Shown here: positions 19,131 through 28,196 of the stretch, piece after piece | Numbering within the stretch: position 1 is the first letter of the stretch | Layout of the letters: every line of letters starts with the position of its first letter | Assembly: GCF_001428005.1 (NCBI RefSeq) | Contig: NZ_LMSB01000004.1 | Coordinates: forward strand, 10,046 to 74,045 | Reading direction: 5' to 3' | Length of the DNA stretch: 64,000 bases | Origin: Arthrobacter sp. Soil736 | GTDB lineage: Bacteria > Actinomycetota > Actinomycetes > Actinomycetales > Micrococcaceae | Notes under the pieces: model-generated | Told to the model about the DNA's origin: nothing | Database searches by the model: none | The model's input: the letters and a program-made list of their open reading frames with translations, nothing else | Made by a program: the position numbers and the translations under genes

Positions 19131-20339
19131 TCAGTTGAGGGCCTGGACGGCCTTGTCGATGGCGGCGATGGACTCGTCGATGACGTCGAGGCTCGTCGCG
19201 TAGGAAATGCGGAAATACGGGCCCAGGCCGTAGGCCGACCCCTGGATGACCGCCACGGATGCTGCCTCTAGGAGGTACAGGGTGAAGTCCTCGTCGTTGG
19301 CGATGACCTTTCCCTCGGGAGTCGTCTTCCCGATGACCCCCGCACAGTTGACGTAAGCGTAGAAGGCGCCTTCCGGCGTCGTGCATGACAGCCCGTCGAC
19401 GGCGTTCAGTGCGGCTACCGCCGCATCGCGCCGGCCGCGGTAGACCTCGCGGCTCTCCTGCACGAAGCTCTGGTCGCCGGTGAGGGCGGCGGCACCGGCA
19501 GCCTGGCTGACCGAGGACGGGCAGGATGAGATTTGCGACTGGAGCTTGTTGATCGCGGCAATCAGCGGGGCTGGTCCGGCCGCGTATCCCAGCCGCCATC
19601 CGGTCATGGCATAGGCCTTGGAGACGCCGTTGACGGCGAGGATGCGGTCCTTCAGCTCGGGGGCCACCTCCACCAGGCTGGAGAGCCGGCCGGGGCCGAA
19701 GTAGATCTGGTCGTAGATCTCGTCCGTCAGGATATTGACGTGAGGGAAGTCCGCGAGGACGTCGGCGAGCGCCCGCAGTTCCGTCCGGGAGTAGACGGCA
19801 CCCGTGGGATTCGACGGCGTGTTCAGGATGACCCACTTGGTCCGCTCGTTGAGGGCCCCGGCCAGGGCCCCCGGCGTGAGCTTGAACCCGGCCTCCTCGC
19901 CGCAGGGAACGACCACCGGCGTGCCGTCGTTCGCGAGCACCATGTCCGGGTAGGAGACCCAGTAGGGTGCGGGCACGACGACTTCGTCGCCCGCGTCCAG
20001 GGTGGCCATGAAGGCCGTGAAAATCACCTGCTTGGCCCCGCCGCCGATGGTGATCTCAGCCGGGGTGTAACGGAGTCCGGTGCGCAGCTCCAGCGTCTGG
20101 AGGATCGCGGTCTGCAGGGCCGGGGTTCCGGTGACGGAGGTGTACTTGGTCTCCCCCCGGTTGATGGCCTCTACGGCTGCGGACTTGATGTGGTCCGGGG
20201 TGTCAAAGTCAGGCTCACCGACCGTCAGGTCCAGAATCCGGCGCCCTTCTGCCTTCAGCTCACGCACGCGGGCAGCGGCGGCCACACTTGCAGATGACTT
20301 GATGCGGGACACTCGCGATGCAGGTACAAATTCAGACAT
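19131..20339 (-). CDS. Class I/II pyridoxal-phosphate aminotransferase (aspartate aminotransferase-like)
   Basis: 402 residues, fold type I. Lys241 in NGVSKAYAMTGWRLGY binds PLP; NTPSNPTG, DEIYD and the C-terminal YFRISYAT arginine are conserved. It is close to prokaryotic aspartate/prephenate aminotransferases. Paired with an RraA-family aldolase it may generate a 4-substituted 2-oxoglutarate from its amino acid; substrate inferred only. Confidence 0.88.
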   Translation of the reverse strand: MSEFVPASRVSRIKSSASVAAAARVRELKAEGRRILDLTVGEPDFDTPDHIKSAAVEAINRGETKYTSVTGTPALQTAILQTLELRTGLRYTPAEITIGGGAKQVIFTAFMATLDAGDEVVVPAPYWVSYPDMVLANDGTPVVVPCGEEAGFKLTPGALAGALNERTKWVILNTPSNPTGAVYSRTELRALADVLADFPHVNILTDEIYDQIYFGPGRLSSLVEVAPELKDRILAVNGVSKAYAMTGWRLGYAAGPAPLIAAINKLQSQISSCPSSVSQAAGAAALTGDQSFVQESREVYRGRRDAAVAALNAVDGLSCTTPEGAFYAYVNCAGVIGKTTPEGKVIANDEDFTLYLLEAASVAVIQGSAYGLGPYFRISYATSLDVIDESIAAIDKAVQALN

Positions 20340-20532
20340 GGTCTCTTCCTAGGGATTCAGGAGGGAGCGATATTTGCTTCCTTCGACCCTAGGGAATCCG
20401 GGCGGCTATGGATAAGACCTAAACTGCGTGGACGGATAAGCGTCTCTTATGGCCCGTCGGTGGAGGAGCCCGCACCAAACTTTTTCATTATGGCTCCACG
20501 CACTATTGGTATTTCCGCAGCTGCCCCGTTCT

Positions 20533-20548
20533 GTCTAGCCTTCTAGAC
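20533..20548 (+). promoter_or_regulatory. Palindrome touching a start codon
   Basis: GTCTAG CCTT CTAGAC ends on the base just before ATG 20549. No Shine-Dalgarno sequence precedes that ATG. It may be an operator for the adjacent HTH-like gene, or the transcript may be leaderless. Confidence 0.5.
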
Positions 20549-21058
20549 ATGCATGAAAAAGCCGGTTACTACCGTTACCGGGGAGCACGAAAACCCGACC
20601 CAAGTGCTGTTCAGGCAGAGAAAGTACGGAAGCTGCTCCGCGACGGCTGGCAACGGATTTCCTTCAACTCCAGCAGCATGCGCGCCCTCTCCGTCCGTCT
20701 GAACCAACAAATCGCCCAGGCGCTCTGTGATGGCATGAAGGTCGCGAGCCTCGCTGAGGCCTCCGAACTCTCCCGCTGGGTGGTCCGGACAATCGGCCTG
20801 TCATCCGAGGACTTGCTCCCCTCCGGCTTGCCCCCTGAGCAGCATCTTGCGGTCATTGGCCAGCTCAAGTCCGAACTGGCTGCGCTTGAGAAGACCAAAG
20901 CAGCACTTGAGGGAAGGCGGCTGAAACTCCTGGCTGCAGCACGCCGGCTTGGAGTCCTGGACGACTACGAGCTCGCGGCACTGAGCGGCCTGCAGCGCGA
21001 GACCATCCGGAAGATGACATGGGGCCTTCAGCCGGAATCAGGTGTCATCCCGGCGTAG
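20549..21058 (+). CDS. Unknown protein with two HTH-like segments
   Basis: 169 residues, no signal or membrane segment. Two stretches look like helix-turn-helix: around residues 62-85 (GMKVASLAEASELSRWVVRTI) and near the end (LGVLDDYELAALSGLQRETIRKM), separated by a Leu/Lys/Glu-rich helix (about 100-130) that may be a coiled coil. Divergent from the aminotransferase gene, so it may regulate it. I do not recognise a named family. Confidence 0.65.
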   Translation: MHEKAGYYRYRGARKPDPSAVQAEKVRKLLRDGWQRISFNSSSMRALSVRLNQQIAQALCDGMKVASLAEASELSRWVVRTIGLSSEDLLPSGLPPEQHLAVIGQLKSELAALEKTKAALEGRRLKLLAAARRLGVLDDYELAALSGLQRETIRKMTWGLQPESGVIPA

Positions 21059-21075
21059 CAGTGGTCCAGGCTCAC

Positions 21076-21119
21076 CGCAAGCGGACGACGGCGGGAGGTC
21101 CCGCCGTAGTCCGCTTGCG
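21076..21119. repeat. REP-like palindrome, copy 1
   Basis: A 21-bp arm starting CGCAAGCGGACGACGGCGGG pairs with its complement around GG, with one mismatch. It lies between convergent genes and may terminate both. Same core as copies near 30306, 32580 and 43399. Confidence 0.85.
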
Positions 21120-21148
21120 CTTGGTGCAGCGCTAGCCACAATCGTTCG

Positions 21149-22048
21149 TTAGGAAGCCACGAGCGTGCCGTCCACGACGGCTTCGAGCTCTTGCAGACGC
21201 GGGAGCGCTCGTGTCGTCAGCAGTTGCTCGCGGATTTCGGCCGAGACCGCTAGGCTGTCCTTCCACAGCGAGCGCCCCGCCATAGCACCGCCGGCGCCAT
21301 TCGCGACTGCGATCTCGACCTGCTTGATGAACGTCTCGTGGTCCACTCCCGCGGACAGAACGGCCCACGGCACTCCGGACGCCGCCTTGGTGACCGCGGC
21401 ACTGGCCTCGGCAGATCCCGGGTACTGCAGCTTGAGCACCTTGGCGCCGCACTCGACCGAGAGCCGTGCAGAGTCGGCGACGAGGCCGGGGAACGCCGCG
21501 GCGTAGGCCTCCTCGCTTTCGCCTTCGAGGCGGTAGACCAGGATCTCGACGATGAGGAGGAGGCCCTCGTCGGTGCATGCCTTGACGAGCTCGCGGATTT
21601 CGCCCGCGACGCGCGAGCCCGCATCCTGAAGGTCAGGGCGCATGTACCACAGCATCTTGGCGACGTCACCGCCGAGTTCGCGCACCCTACGGGGCGACAT
21701 CCCCGGGACGTAATTTGTGTAGCGCAAGCCGTCGGCCGTCTCGAAACCGGAAGCATCAAGGCCGACAACGAGCGCGGTGTCGCGCGAGAGAACGCCCTCA
21801 TCTGCCACGCGGGGCAGGGCAATTTCAGGATCGAGCAAGATCGCCGGTGCTGCGTTTCCCAGGAAACGGACCAGATCCACCTTCGCGTCGGAGAGCTGCT
21901 CGGCGGTGATCGAGTTCGGCCCGTCGGGTGCGTCGTTCATCACGGCCTTCATGCCGTTGCGCTGGTCGGCGGCAACGATGAGCATCTTGCCGCCGGGGGT
22001 CGAGATCGCTGCCATGCCGCGGCGCTCGAGAGTCGTGAGGGTATTCAC
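21149..22048 (-). CDS. LacD-type class I aldolase (tagatose-1,6-bisphosphate aldolase-like)
   Basis: 299 residues of the LacD/YihT family, TIM-barrel Schiff-base aldolases that cleave a ketose bisphosphate or sulfo-ketose phosphate to two trioses. ADQRNGMK near residue 27 and the likely Schiff-base Lys206 in AKVLKLQYPG are visible. GTG start with AGGAG six bases upstream. Last gene of the polyol operon, which fits a terminal cleavage step. Whether the substrate is tagatose bisphosphate, another ketose bisphosphate or a sulfosugar phosphate cannot be told from sequence. Confidence 0.85.
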   Translation of the reverse strand: MNTLTTLERRGMAAISTPGGKMLIVAADQRNGMKAVMNDAPDGPNSITAEQLSDAKVDLVRFLGNAAPAILLDPEIALPRVADEGVLSRDTALVVGLDASGFETADGLRYTNYVPGMSPRRVRELGGDVAKMLWYMRPDLQDAGSRVAGEIRELVKACTDEGLLLIVEILVYRLEGESEEAYAAAFPGLVADSARLSVECGAKVLKLQYPGSAEASAAVTKAASGVPWAVLSAGVDHETFIKQVEIAVANGAGGAMAGRSLWKDSLAVSAEIREQLLTTRALPRLQELEAVVDGTLVAS

Positions 22049-22219
22049 TGGGTTCTCCTAATTGGGTGGTTTTGGTCTTGTGGGGGTCTGGAGTCGGCGG
22101 CCGGAGGCACCGGAAACCGCAGGGGTGAGGGCACAACGAATCGCGTCTCGAACGAGGTGCCGTCTTGGGAGGGATAGCCCTCGGTCTGGGGGAATGGCGT
22201 GGTAACCGCTAGCGGCGGC

Positions 22220-22810
22220 TCAGCGCACGGCCTCGCGCACAGCGAAGTCCGCCATGAAGCGATCGATCTGTTCACTCGGGGAAAGTAGGCCGTCAATTCG
22301 GATGTGTCCGATGGCGGGCGGCTGCGTGACCTCGGGAGAGAGGAAACGCTCCGGATTCTTGACCTTGTCGAGGTCTCGTGCAGCTCCGCGGAGCCGCATG
22401 CGTCTCACGACCTCGCCTGGCGGGGTGTCCATCCAAGCAAGGTGCACCAGCGAGTCAGGAATCCCGAGGCGCTCAAGGAGCCGTGCCCACGCAGCCGGGA
22501 AGGTGCGTTCGGAAGTGAAGGGGGCAACAACAACCACGCTGTTGCCCAGTGCGAGATTCTCCCGGGTGGTGTCGAAGAGGCAGGTGTAGCGAATGTCGTT
22601 CACGGTCGCGCGCACTGCGGGCTGCGCCGTGGGGACGTCGACAAGGAACTCGCCGCCGATGTGTTCGAACAACGGATTCGTGACGGTGTCCAGGTCAAGA
22701 ATGGTCCAGTGGAGCTCGCGGGCCAGGTCCTGTGCAAATGTTGTCTTGCCACTGGCCGGCACTCCGCAGACGATAATCGCCTCGGCTGAGCGTTCTTCGG
22801 TCATGTTCAT
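22220..22810 (-). CDS. P-loop kinase of unknown substrate (AAA_33/shikimate-kinase-like)
   Basis: About 196 residues. Walker A GVPASGKTTF starts near residue 16. A lid-like basic stretch RRMRLRGAARDLDK follows around residue 140. The C-terminus is variable. Similar small kinases phosphorylate sugars, nucleosides or antibiotics. Its position between an SDR and an aldolase in a sugar operon argues for a sugar or sugar-phosphate substrate. The start is uncertain: ATG codons at 22816, 22810 and 22804 are all in frame and the ribosome site is weak. Confidence 0.75.
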   Translation of the reverse strand: MNMTEERSAEAIIVCGVPASGKTTFAQDLARELHWTILDLDTVTNPLFEHIGGEFLVDVPTAQPAVRATVNDIRYTCLFDTTRENLALGNSVVVVAPFTSERTFPAAWARLLERLGIPDSLVHLAWMDTPPGEVVRRMRLRGAARDLDKVKNPERFLSPEVTQPPAIGHIRIDGLLSPSEQIDRFMADFAVREAVR

Positions 22811-22866
22811 TGTCATCCATTTCAATTTGGGGCCAGTTCGCGGCGCCTCTGCGCCGGAAACGACGG

Positions 22867-23643
22867 TCAGCGGCTGGTGTAGCCGCCGTCGATCGGTAGG
22901 GAAACGCCGTTGATCATGGAGGCGGCGTCACTGAGCAGGAAGACGATGGGGGCGGCGACCTCATCAACGGTGGCCCAGCGGCCGAGGGGCATTTGCTCAA
23001 GGAAAGGTCCGCCGATTTCCGGTCGTCCCCAGTAGAAGTTGGACATGTCCGTCATGACCACCGTCGGGTTGACGCTGTTGACGCGGATGTTGTGCTTGCC
23101 AAGTTCCAGGGCGGAAACCCGGGTGATGTTGTCCAGGGCGGCCTTTGACGAGCCGTAAGAGATGTGTCCGTGGAGCGCGACCATGCTGGCCTGGCTGGAA
23201 ACGTTGACGATCGCGCCGCCATTGCCTTGGCGGATCATGGAGGGCACGGCATGTTTGATGACCAGGAGGGCGCCTCGGGCGTTGACACTGATGACCTTGT
23301 CGAAGACGTCGATGTCAGTGTCCTGCGGGGTGGCGATTTCGCCGCCGAAGCCGCCGCAGTTCACTACACCCCACAGGGCGAGCCCCTCGACGGCGTCTTT
23401 GATGCTTTCTTCGGAGGTCAGGTCGAAAACCAACCGCTGCGCGCCGGTTTCATCACAGAGCGCGGCTAACGAGTCGAGTGTGCGGGCGCTGGCGATCACC
23501 TTTGCCCCCGCGGCAGCGAGCTGCCTGACGGTGGCGGCCCCGATGCCGCCGCTAGCGCCGGTTACGAGGATGGTGCGGCCGTTGAAGTCGGTTGTCGCTG
23601 ATCGAGCTGCGACAGCTGTGTCTGCCATGGGTGAGTCGGTCAT
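22867..23643 (-). CDS. SDR, L-xylulose reductase (DCXR)-like
   Basis: 258 residues with TGASGGIG, VNCGG, NVSSQ and YGSSK motifs. The short acidic loop FDLTSEESIKDAVEGLALWGVV is typical of the DCXR/carbonyl reductase branch acting on keto sugars. Its ATG overlaps the polyol dehydrogenase stop by four bases. The likely role is a redox step on a keto-polyol. Confidence 0.85.
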   Translation of the reverse strand: MTDSPMADTAVAARSATTDFNGRTILVTGASGGIGAATVRQLAAAGAKVIASARTLDSLAALCDETGAQRLVFDLTSEESIKDAVEGLALWGVVNCGGFGGEIATPQDTDIDVFDKVISVNARGALLVIKHAVPSMIRQGNGGAIVNVSSQASMVALHGHISYGSSKAALDNITRVSALELGKHNIRVNSVNPTVVMTDMSNFYWGRPEIGGPFLEQMPLGRWATVDEVAAPIVFLLSDAASMINGVSLPIDGGYTSR

Positions 23644-25139
23644 GAAGTTCTCCTTGTAGGTATCAAAGGGTCGGTTAGGTCCTGGACGGCGGTTCGTGCC
23701 CCGGATCGTTGCAGCGCTTCACGGGCCTGCCGGTATGCGGCGGCGAAACGGGCGTTCTGGCCCAGGTCGCCGAATACCTCGGTGAGGTTGAGGAAGGCGC
23801 CCGGTTCTGCGCGGTCCGCACGGACGGCTGCGCGAAGTTCGCCAAGGCGCCGGTCGGTGATGTCGATCCATTCGCCTTGTTCATCGGCGCCTTCCAGAAA
23901 CCGCGCCCAAGCTGCGATCACGAGCGCCGTCCGGTCTATGGGGCCTCCGCGTTGGAGCTGTTCACGGAGGACTGGGAGTACGAATTTAGGTATCCGCTCG
24001 GATGCATCGACCATTTGGCGGGCGAGGGTGTCCCTGATGGCGGGGCTGGAGAAACGGTGGATGAGTTCGTTCCGGTAAACGTGTAAATCAATGCCGGGCA
24101 CAGGCCGTAGCGTGGGTGTCGCCTCCCGTTCCATGAAGCCGACGATGAAATCGGCGAACAGCGGATCTGTACAGACCTCATGGACGTACCGGTGACCGGC
24201 GAGGTAGCCGAGGTAGCTCATGACCTGGTGGCTCGCGTTCAGGAGCCGAAGCTTCAAGAGCTCATAAGGCTCCACGTCGTCCACGATCTGCACACCGACG
24301 CCTTCGAGAGGCGGTCGCCCGGCGGTGAACTTGTCCTCGAGGACCCATTGTTCAAAGGGCTCGGCGACGACCGGCCATGCGTCCGAGAATCCGTAGGCTT
24401 CGGTCACCGCAGCCCGGTCCGCGTCGGTGGTGACGGGCGTGATTCGGTCGACCATGGAGTTGGGAAAAGCTACGGTTTCGCTGATCCAGCCGGCCAACTC
24501 CGGATCCTTGAGTCGGGCGAAGGACACGAGCGCTTTGCGGGCGACGTTGCCGTTTCCCTGAATGTTGTCGCACGACATGACGGTGAACGGGGCAGTGCCC
24601 TGCTCACGCCGCTGCGCCAGGGCTGCGGTGATCAGTCCGAAAACGGAGCGTGGAACGATGTTCGGTTTCAGGTCATGGACGACGTCCGGCCCACGGGGAT
24701 CGAATTCGCCCGTGAAGTCGTTGATGCTGTAGCCGCCCTCGGTAATGGACAGGGAGACTATCCGCGTAGCAGGATCCGTGAGTTTGCGGATGACCGCGGC
24801 CGGGTCGTTGGGGGCAAACAGATATTCGGTGATGGAACCGATGATTCTGGCGTCTTCGGATCCTTCGCCGCCCTTCAACACCAAGGTGTACAGCCCGTCC
24901 TGGTTCTTGAGGACATCATGCATGCGGGCGTCCGAGGGCAGAACGCCGACCCCGCAGATTCCCCAGTCCTGAGAGCCCCCGAGGTTCAGTAGGCGGTCGA
25001 TGAACATGGCTTGGTGCGACCGGTGGAATCCTCCGACGCCGAAGTGAACGATGCCTGTCCGGACCGCGCGGCGACGATACGAGGGGATGGGTAGCTGGCC
25101 CTCTAATTCTTGAAGGGCCGCTTCATTCAGGGACGTCAT
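23640..25139 (-). CDS. Mannitol/fructuronate-type polyol dehydrogenase
   Basis: 499 residues of the long-chain (MDR-independent) mannitol dehydrogenase family, NAD-linked and zinc-free. N-terminal HFGVGGFHRSHQAM is the dinucleotide-binding block; KLRLLNASHQVMSYLGYLAG carries the catalytic Lys with Asn and His. Members oxidise mannitol, arabitol, sorbitol or mannonate/fructuronate. ATG at 25139 (MTSLNEAAL) is preferred to an upstream frame at 25211 because of the GAGAAG site. It probably makes the ketose in this operon. Confidence 0.9.
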   Translation of the reverse strand: MTSLNEAALQELEGQLPIPSYRRRAVRTGIVHFGVGGFHRSHQAMFIDRLLNLGGSQDWGICGVGVLPSDARMHDVLKNQDGLYTLVLKGGEGSEDARIIGSITEYLFAPNDPAAVIRKLTDPATRIVSLSITEGGYSINDFTGEFDPRGPDVVHDLKPNIVPRSVFGLITAALAQRREQGTAPFTVMSCDNIQGNGNVARKALVSFARLKDPELAGWISETVAFPNSMVDRITPVTTDADRAAVTEAYGFSDAWPVVAEPFEQWVLEDKFTAGRPPLEGVGVQIVDDVEPYELLKLRLLNASHQVMSYLGYLAGHRYVHEVCTDPLFADFIVGFMEREATPTLRPVPGIDLHVYRNELIHRFSSPAIRDTLARQMVDASERIPKFVLPVLREQLQRGGPIDRTALVIAAWARFLEGADEQGEWIDITDRRLGELRAAVRADRAEPGAFLNLTEVFGDLGQNARFAAAYRQAREALQRSGARTAVQDLTDPLIPTRRTS

Positions 25140-25225
25140 GTCATTCTTCTCTTCGATGGGGTGCGGTGGGACGGTGCTGTTGCCCGGTTGCGGGTTGGCG
25201 GGCAACAGCACCGGAAGGCCGGCTG

Positions 25226-26206
25226 TCAGCAGGAGGACTTGTAGACGTACTGGGCGCCTTCACCGCTGATGTTGTCCGCCGTGATCTGTTTGAACCCGGT
25301 CTGGATCTCCTTCTGGGTGGACTCCCCCTTGATGGCCTTGAGGGCCTGATCGACACCCTGCGTGCCAATGGATGCCGGTTCCTGGGCGATCAGGGCCTGT
25401 ACGACGCCGTCCTTGAGCTGCTTGACCTGCGCGGGTCCGGCATCAAAGCCGACGATCTTGACCTGATTCTGTTTGCCAGCCTGCCGGATGCCGGTGGCGG
25501 TTCCTTCCGCTGCAAAAGTGTTGGCTGCGAAGACGCCGACAATGTCCGGGTCCTTGGCCAACGCAGCGGAGACGAGCTTGGCCGCTTCGGCCGGGTCGTT
25601 GTGGCTGTATTGCACGCCCAGGTACTGGAAGGACGAGTCAGCTTTGGCGCCTTCTTCGAAGCCCGCGACACGGGCATCAGCCGTTGAGACGCCGGGGTCG
25701 GTGGAAATTACGAGGACTTTGCCCCCGTTGGGGCTGAGGTTCTTGATTGCCTTGAAGGCCTCGAGGCCGCCGCCCTTGTTGTCCGAGGCGATTGCCGACG
25801 CAGCGAACGAAGGGTCCTGCACCGTGGTGTCAACGAGGACCACTTTGATGCCGGCTGCCGCAGCTGCCTTCAAGGGTGCCTGCATCGCAGCCACGTCAGT
25901 GGGCGCGATAAGGATGGCGTCCGGTTTGGAGGCTACAACGGAATCGACGATGGGCTTTTGCAGGGTCGGGTCGAACTTTGCGGGCCCCTGCGTGTTGATT
26001 GTTGCGCCGGCTGCCTTGGCAGCGGCGTCGATGCCGCATTGCATGCTGACGTAGAACTCGTCGCCGGCGACACCCTGGATGAACGTGAGCTTGGGCTGCG
26101 CTCCTGATGCACTCCCGGCCGAGGCACTTCCGCCGGCACAGGCCGTGAGGGACGTTGCGGCGAGGAGTCCGGCCGCGAGCATGGTCGCTTTAGGGGTTAA
26201 CTTCAT
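25226..26206 (-). CDS. Sugar ABC transporter substrate-binding lipoprotein
   Basis: 326 residues. Signal peptide with lipobox L-T-A-C, Cys23, anchors it to the outer face of the membrane. The fold is of the ribose/xylose (CUT2, Peripla_BP_4) type: FIQGVAGDEFYVSMQCG, PTDVAAMQAPL, and the hinge region NNxF variant AANTFAAEGTATG. AGGAG lies seven bases before the ATG. Encoded with a permease and ATPase, it captures a pentose/hexose or polyol. Confidence 0.93.
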   Translation of the reverse strand: MKLTPKATMLAAGLLAATSLTACAGGSASAGSASGAQPKLTFIQGVAGDEFYVSMQCGIDAAAKAAGATINTQGPAKFDPTLQKPIVDSVVASKPDAILIAPTDVAAMQAPLKAAAAAGIKVVLVDTTVQDPSFAASAIASDNKGGGLEAFKAIKNLSPNGGKVLVISTDPGVSTADARVAGFEEGAKADSSFQYLGVQYSHNDPAEAAKLVSAALAKDPDIVGVFAANTFAAEGTATGIRQAGKQNQVKIVGFDAGPAQVKQLKDGVVQALIAQEPASIGTQGVDQALKAIKGESTQKEIQTGFKQITADNISGEGAQYVYKSSC

Positions 26207-26251
26207 TGTCTAGCTCCTGTTTTGCTTGAAAGGGTTGATGCGGGGAGGAAA

Positions 26252-27337
26252 TCAGCTGGATCGTCGGCCGAAAAGCTTCTTCTTGCCATCAGCCTTGGCG
26301 GAATGTCCTCGGGCTGCCGCCGCCCGGCGGCGCTGATCGACGTAGACGGCGACGACGAGGACGGCACCGACTGCCACCTGCTGCCAGAACGGCTGGATGC
26401 CGACGATGACGAAGCCGTTCTGCAGCACTGCGGGGATGAAGAGTCCGACGACGGTTCCGAAGATGGTGCCGACGCCGCCAAAGAGTGAGGTTCCGCCGAT
26501 CACAACGGCGGCGATTACGTTAAGGTTTGTCGCCGACTGGCCGGCGATGGCGGTGGTGCCGTACTGGGACAGCGACAGGATGCCTGCCACGCCGGCGAGG
26601 CCGCCGGAGAGTACGTAGATGGAAATCAGTTGGCGATCCACTTTCACGCCGACCCGTCGGGCGGATTCCTCGTTGGAGCCGACGGCGAAGGTGTAGAGGC
26701 CGAATCTGGTCCGGTGGAGCACGGTCCCGAAGATCAGAATAAGGACCATCGCGATCAGGGAAATCGTCGGCAATGTGGTTCCCGGAACGTTGCCATAGCC
26801 GATGGTGTCCTGGAGCACCGCAGGAACTTCCCTGATATCCACGCCCCCGGTGATCACCTGCGCCAGCCCCAGGGCACCGCCAAGTGTTCCCAGGGTGACG
26901 ATCAGCGGCGGCACCTTGGCTTTGGCGATGAGGACTCCGTTGAGAAGACCCCAACCGAGCCCGCAGCCGACGGCGACGAAGATGCCCACAATGGCCGTTC
27001 CCCACCCTGTGTCGCCCATGGCCTGCATTACCTTTGCCGCCACGACTCCGGAGAAAACGAGGTTGGATCCAATGGACAGATCGATACCCGAGGTGACAAT
27101 GACGAAGGTCATGCCGATACCCAGGACACCAAGGATGGAGACATTCTGGATGATCTGTCGGACATTGCCCCAGGTCGGAAACACGTCCGGCGCCAGGGCT
27201 GAGAACATCAGGAAGATGACCATCAGTACAAGCAGGATCTGGAACGACTGAACTTGGAGAACCTGTCGCAGGGAGCGGGTGCGTGAAATTTCCGGGGCGG
27301 TGGCGGCTGTGCGGGGTACGGCATGGGTACTGGTCAT
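26252..27337 (-). CDS. Sugar ABC transporter permease (CUT2/RbsC type)
   Basis: 361 residues with around eight to ten membrane spans. GIDLSIGSNLVFSGVVAAKV and the VNLNViAAVVIGGTSLFGGVGT-like segment (written in the protein as NLNVIAAVVIGGTSLFGG) are classic RbsC/FrcC signatures. It overlaps the ATPase gene by four bases. C-terminal tail is basic. Confidence 0.93.
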   Translation of the reverse strand: MTSTHAVPRTAATAPEISRTRSLRQVLQVQSFQILLVLMVIFLMFSALAPDVFPTWGNVRQIIQNVSILGVLGIGMTFVIVTSGIDLSIGSNLVFSGVVAAKVMQAMGDTGWGTAIVGIFVAVGCGLGWGLLNGVLIAKAKVPPLIVTLGTLGGALGLAQVITGGVDIREVPAVLQDTIGYGNVPGTTLPTISLIAMVLILIFGTVLHRTRFGLYTFAVGSNEESARRVGVKVDRQLISIYVLSGGLAGVAGILSLSQYGTTAIAGQSATNLNVIAAVVIGGTSLFGGVGTIFGTVVGLFIPAVLQNGFVIVGIQPFWQQVAVGAVLVVAVYVDQRRRAAAARGHSAKADGKKKLFGRRSS

Positions 27338-28098
27338 GAGTGTGCTCCATCGAGTGCGCCGGTCATTGCGCCGACTAGTTCTTCCACTGTCGTTTTCTTT
27401 GCCTCGTAGGTCGCCACGCGTCGTCCAAGCCGGAGTACCTGGATCCGGTCGGCGACGTCGATGACGTGCGGCATCGAGTGGCTGATGAACACGACGCCCA
27501 CACCCTTGTCACGGACTCGGCGGATCGTCTCGAGCACGTTCCTTGTCTGAACGACGCCCAGGGCAGCCGTCGGTTCGTCGAGGAATATGACACCCTTGGC
27601 CCAGGCAACAGCCCGTGCAATGGCGATCGCCTGCTTCTGGCCGCCCGACATGCTGCCGACGGGGTCGGACAGGCTTCGAACCGTGGCGCCAAGTTCGTCA
27701 AAGGCTTCCCGTGACTTGGCACGCATCGTCCTGTTGTCCATGAATCCGAGTCGACCTTGAAAGCCGGGCTTGGGGATTTCGCGGCCGAGGAACATGTTTT
27801 GGGCGGCGTTCAGGTGTGGCGCCAGGGCCAGGTCCTGATAGACGGTTTCGATGCCCAGGCTGCTGGCCTGGCTCGGGGAACCAAGTTCGACCTCACCGCC
27901 CGCAAACAGGATCTTGCCGGAGTCCAATGCAAGGTTTCCCGATAGTGCCTTCACGAGGGTCGATTTTCCGGCGCCGTTGTCGCCGATGAGCGCAACCACT
28001 TCGCCTGCGTGGACGTCGAAGTCGACGCCGTCCAAGGCGCGTACGTTGCCGAAGCTGCGGGTCAGGCCGCGGGCTTCCAGAACCGGGATTGTTGTCAT
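27334..28098 (-). CDS. Sugar ABC transporter ATP-binding protein (single-domain, FrcA-like)
   Basis: 254 residues. Walker A GDNGAGKST, signature MSGGQKQAIAIA, Walker B VIFLDEPTAAL and H-loop ISHSMPHV are all present. It has one nucleotide-binding domain, unlike the usual two-domain RbsA, which matches FrcA-type fructose importers. Overlaps the permease by four bases. Confidence 0.93.
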   Translation of the reverse strand: MTTIPVLEARGLTRSFGNVRALDGVDFDVHAGEVVALIGDNGAGKSTLVKALSGNLALDSGKILFAGGEVELGSPSQASSLGIETVYQDLALAPHLNAAQNMFLGREIPKPGFQGRLGFMDNRTMRAKSREAFDELGATVRSLSDPVGSMSGGQKQAIAIARAVAWAKGVIFLDEPTAALGVVQTRNVLETIRRVRDKGVGVVFISHSMPHVIDVADRIQVLRLGRRVATYEAKKTTVEELVGAMTGALDGAHS

Positions 28099-28196
28099 GG
28101 TGTAACACCTGTCAGCTGGTACGGGACGATTGCAGCGGCTCCGGCAGAACAGCCGAAGACACTTCGTTGTGTTGTCACTTCTGTCTTCCTCTTCGT

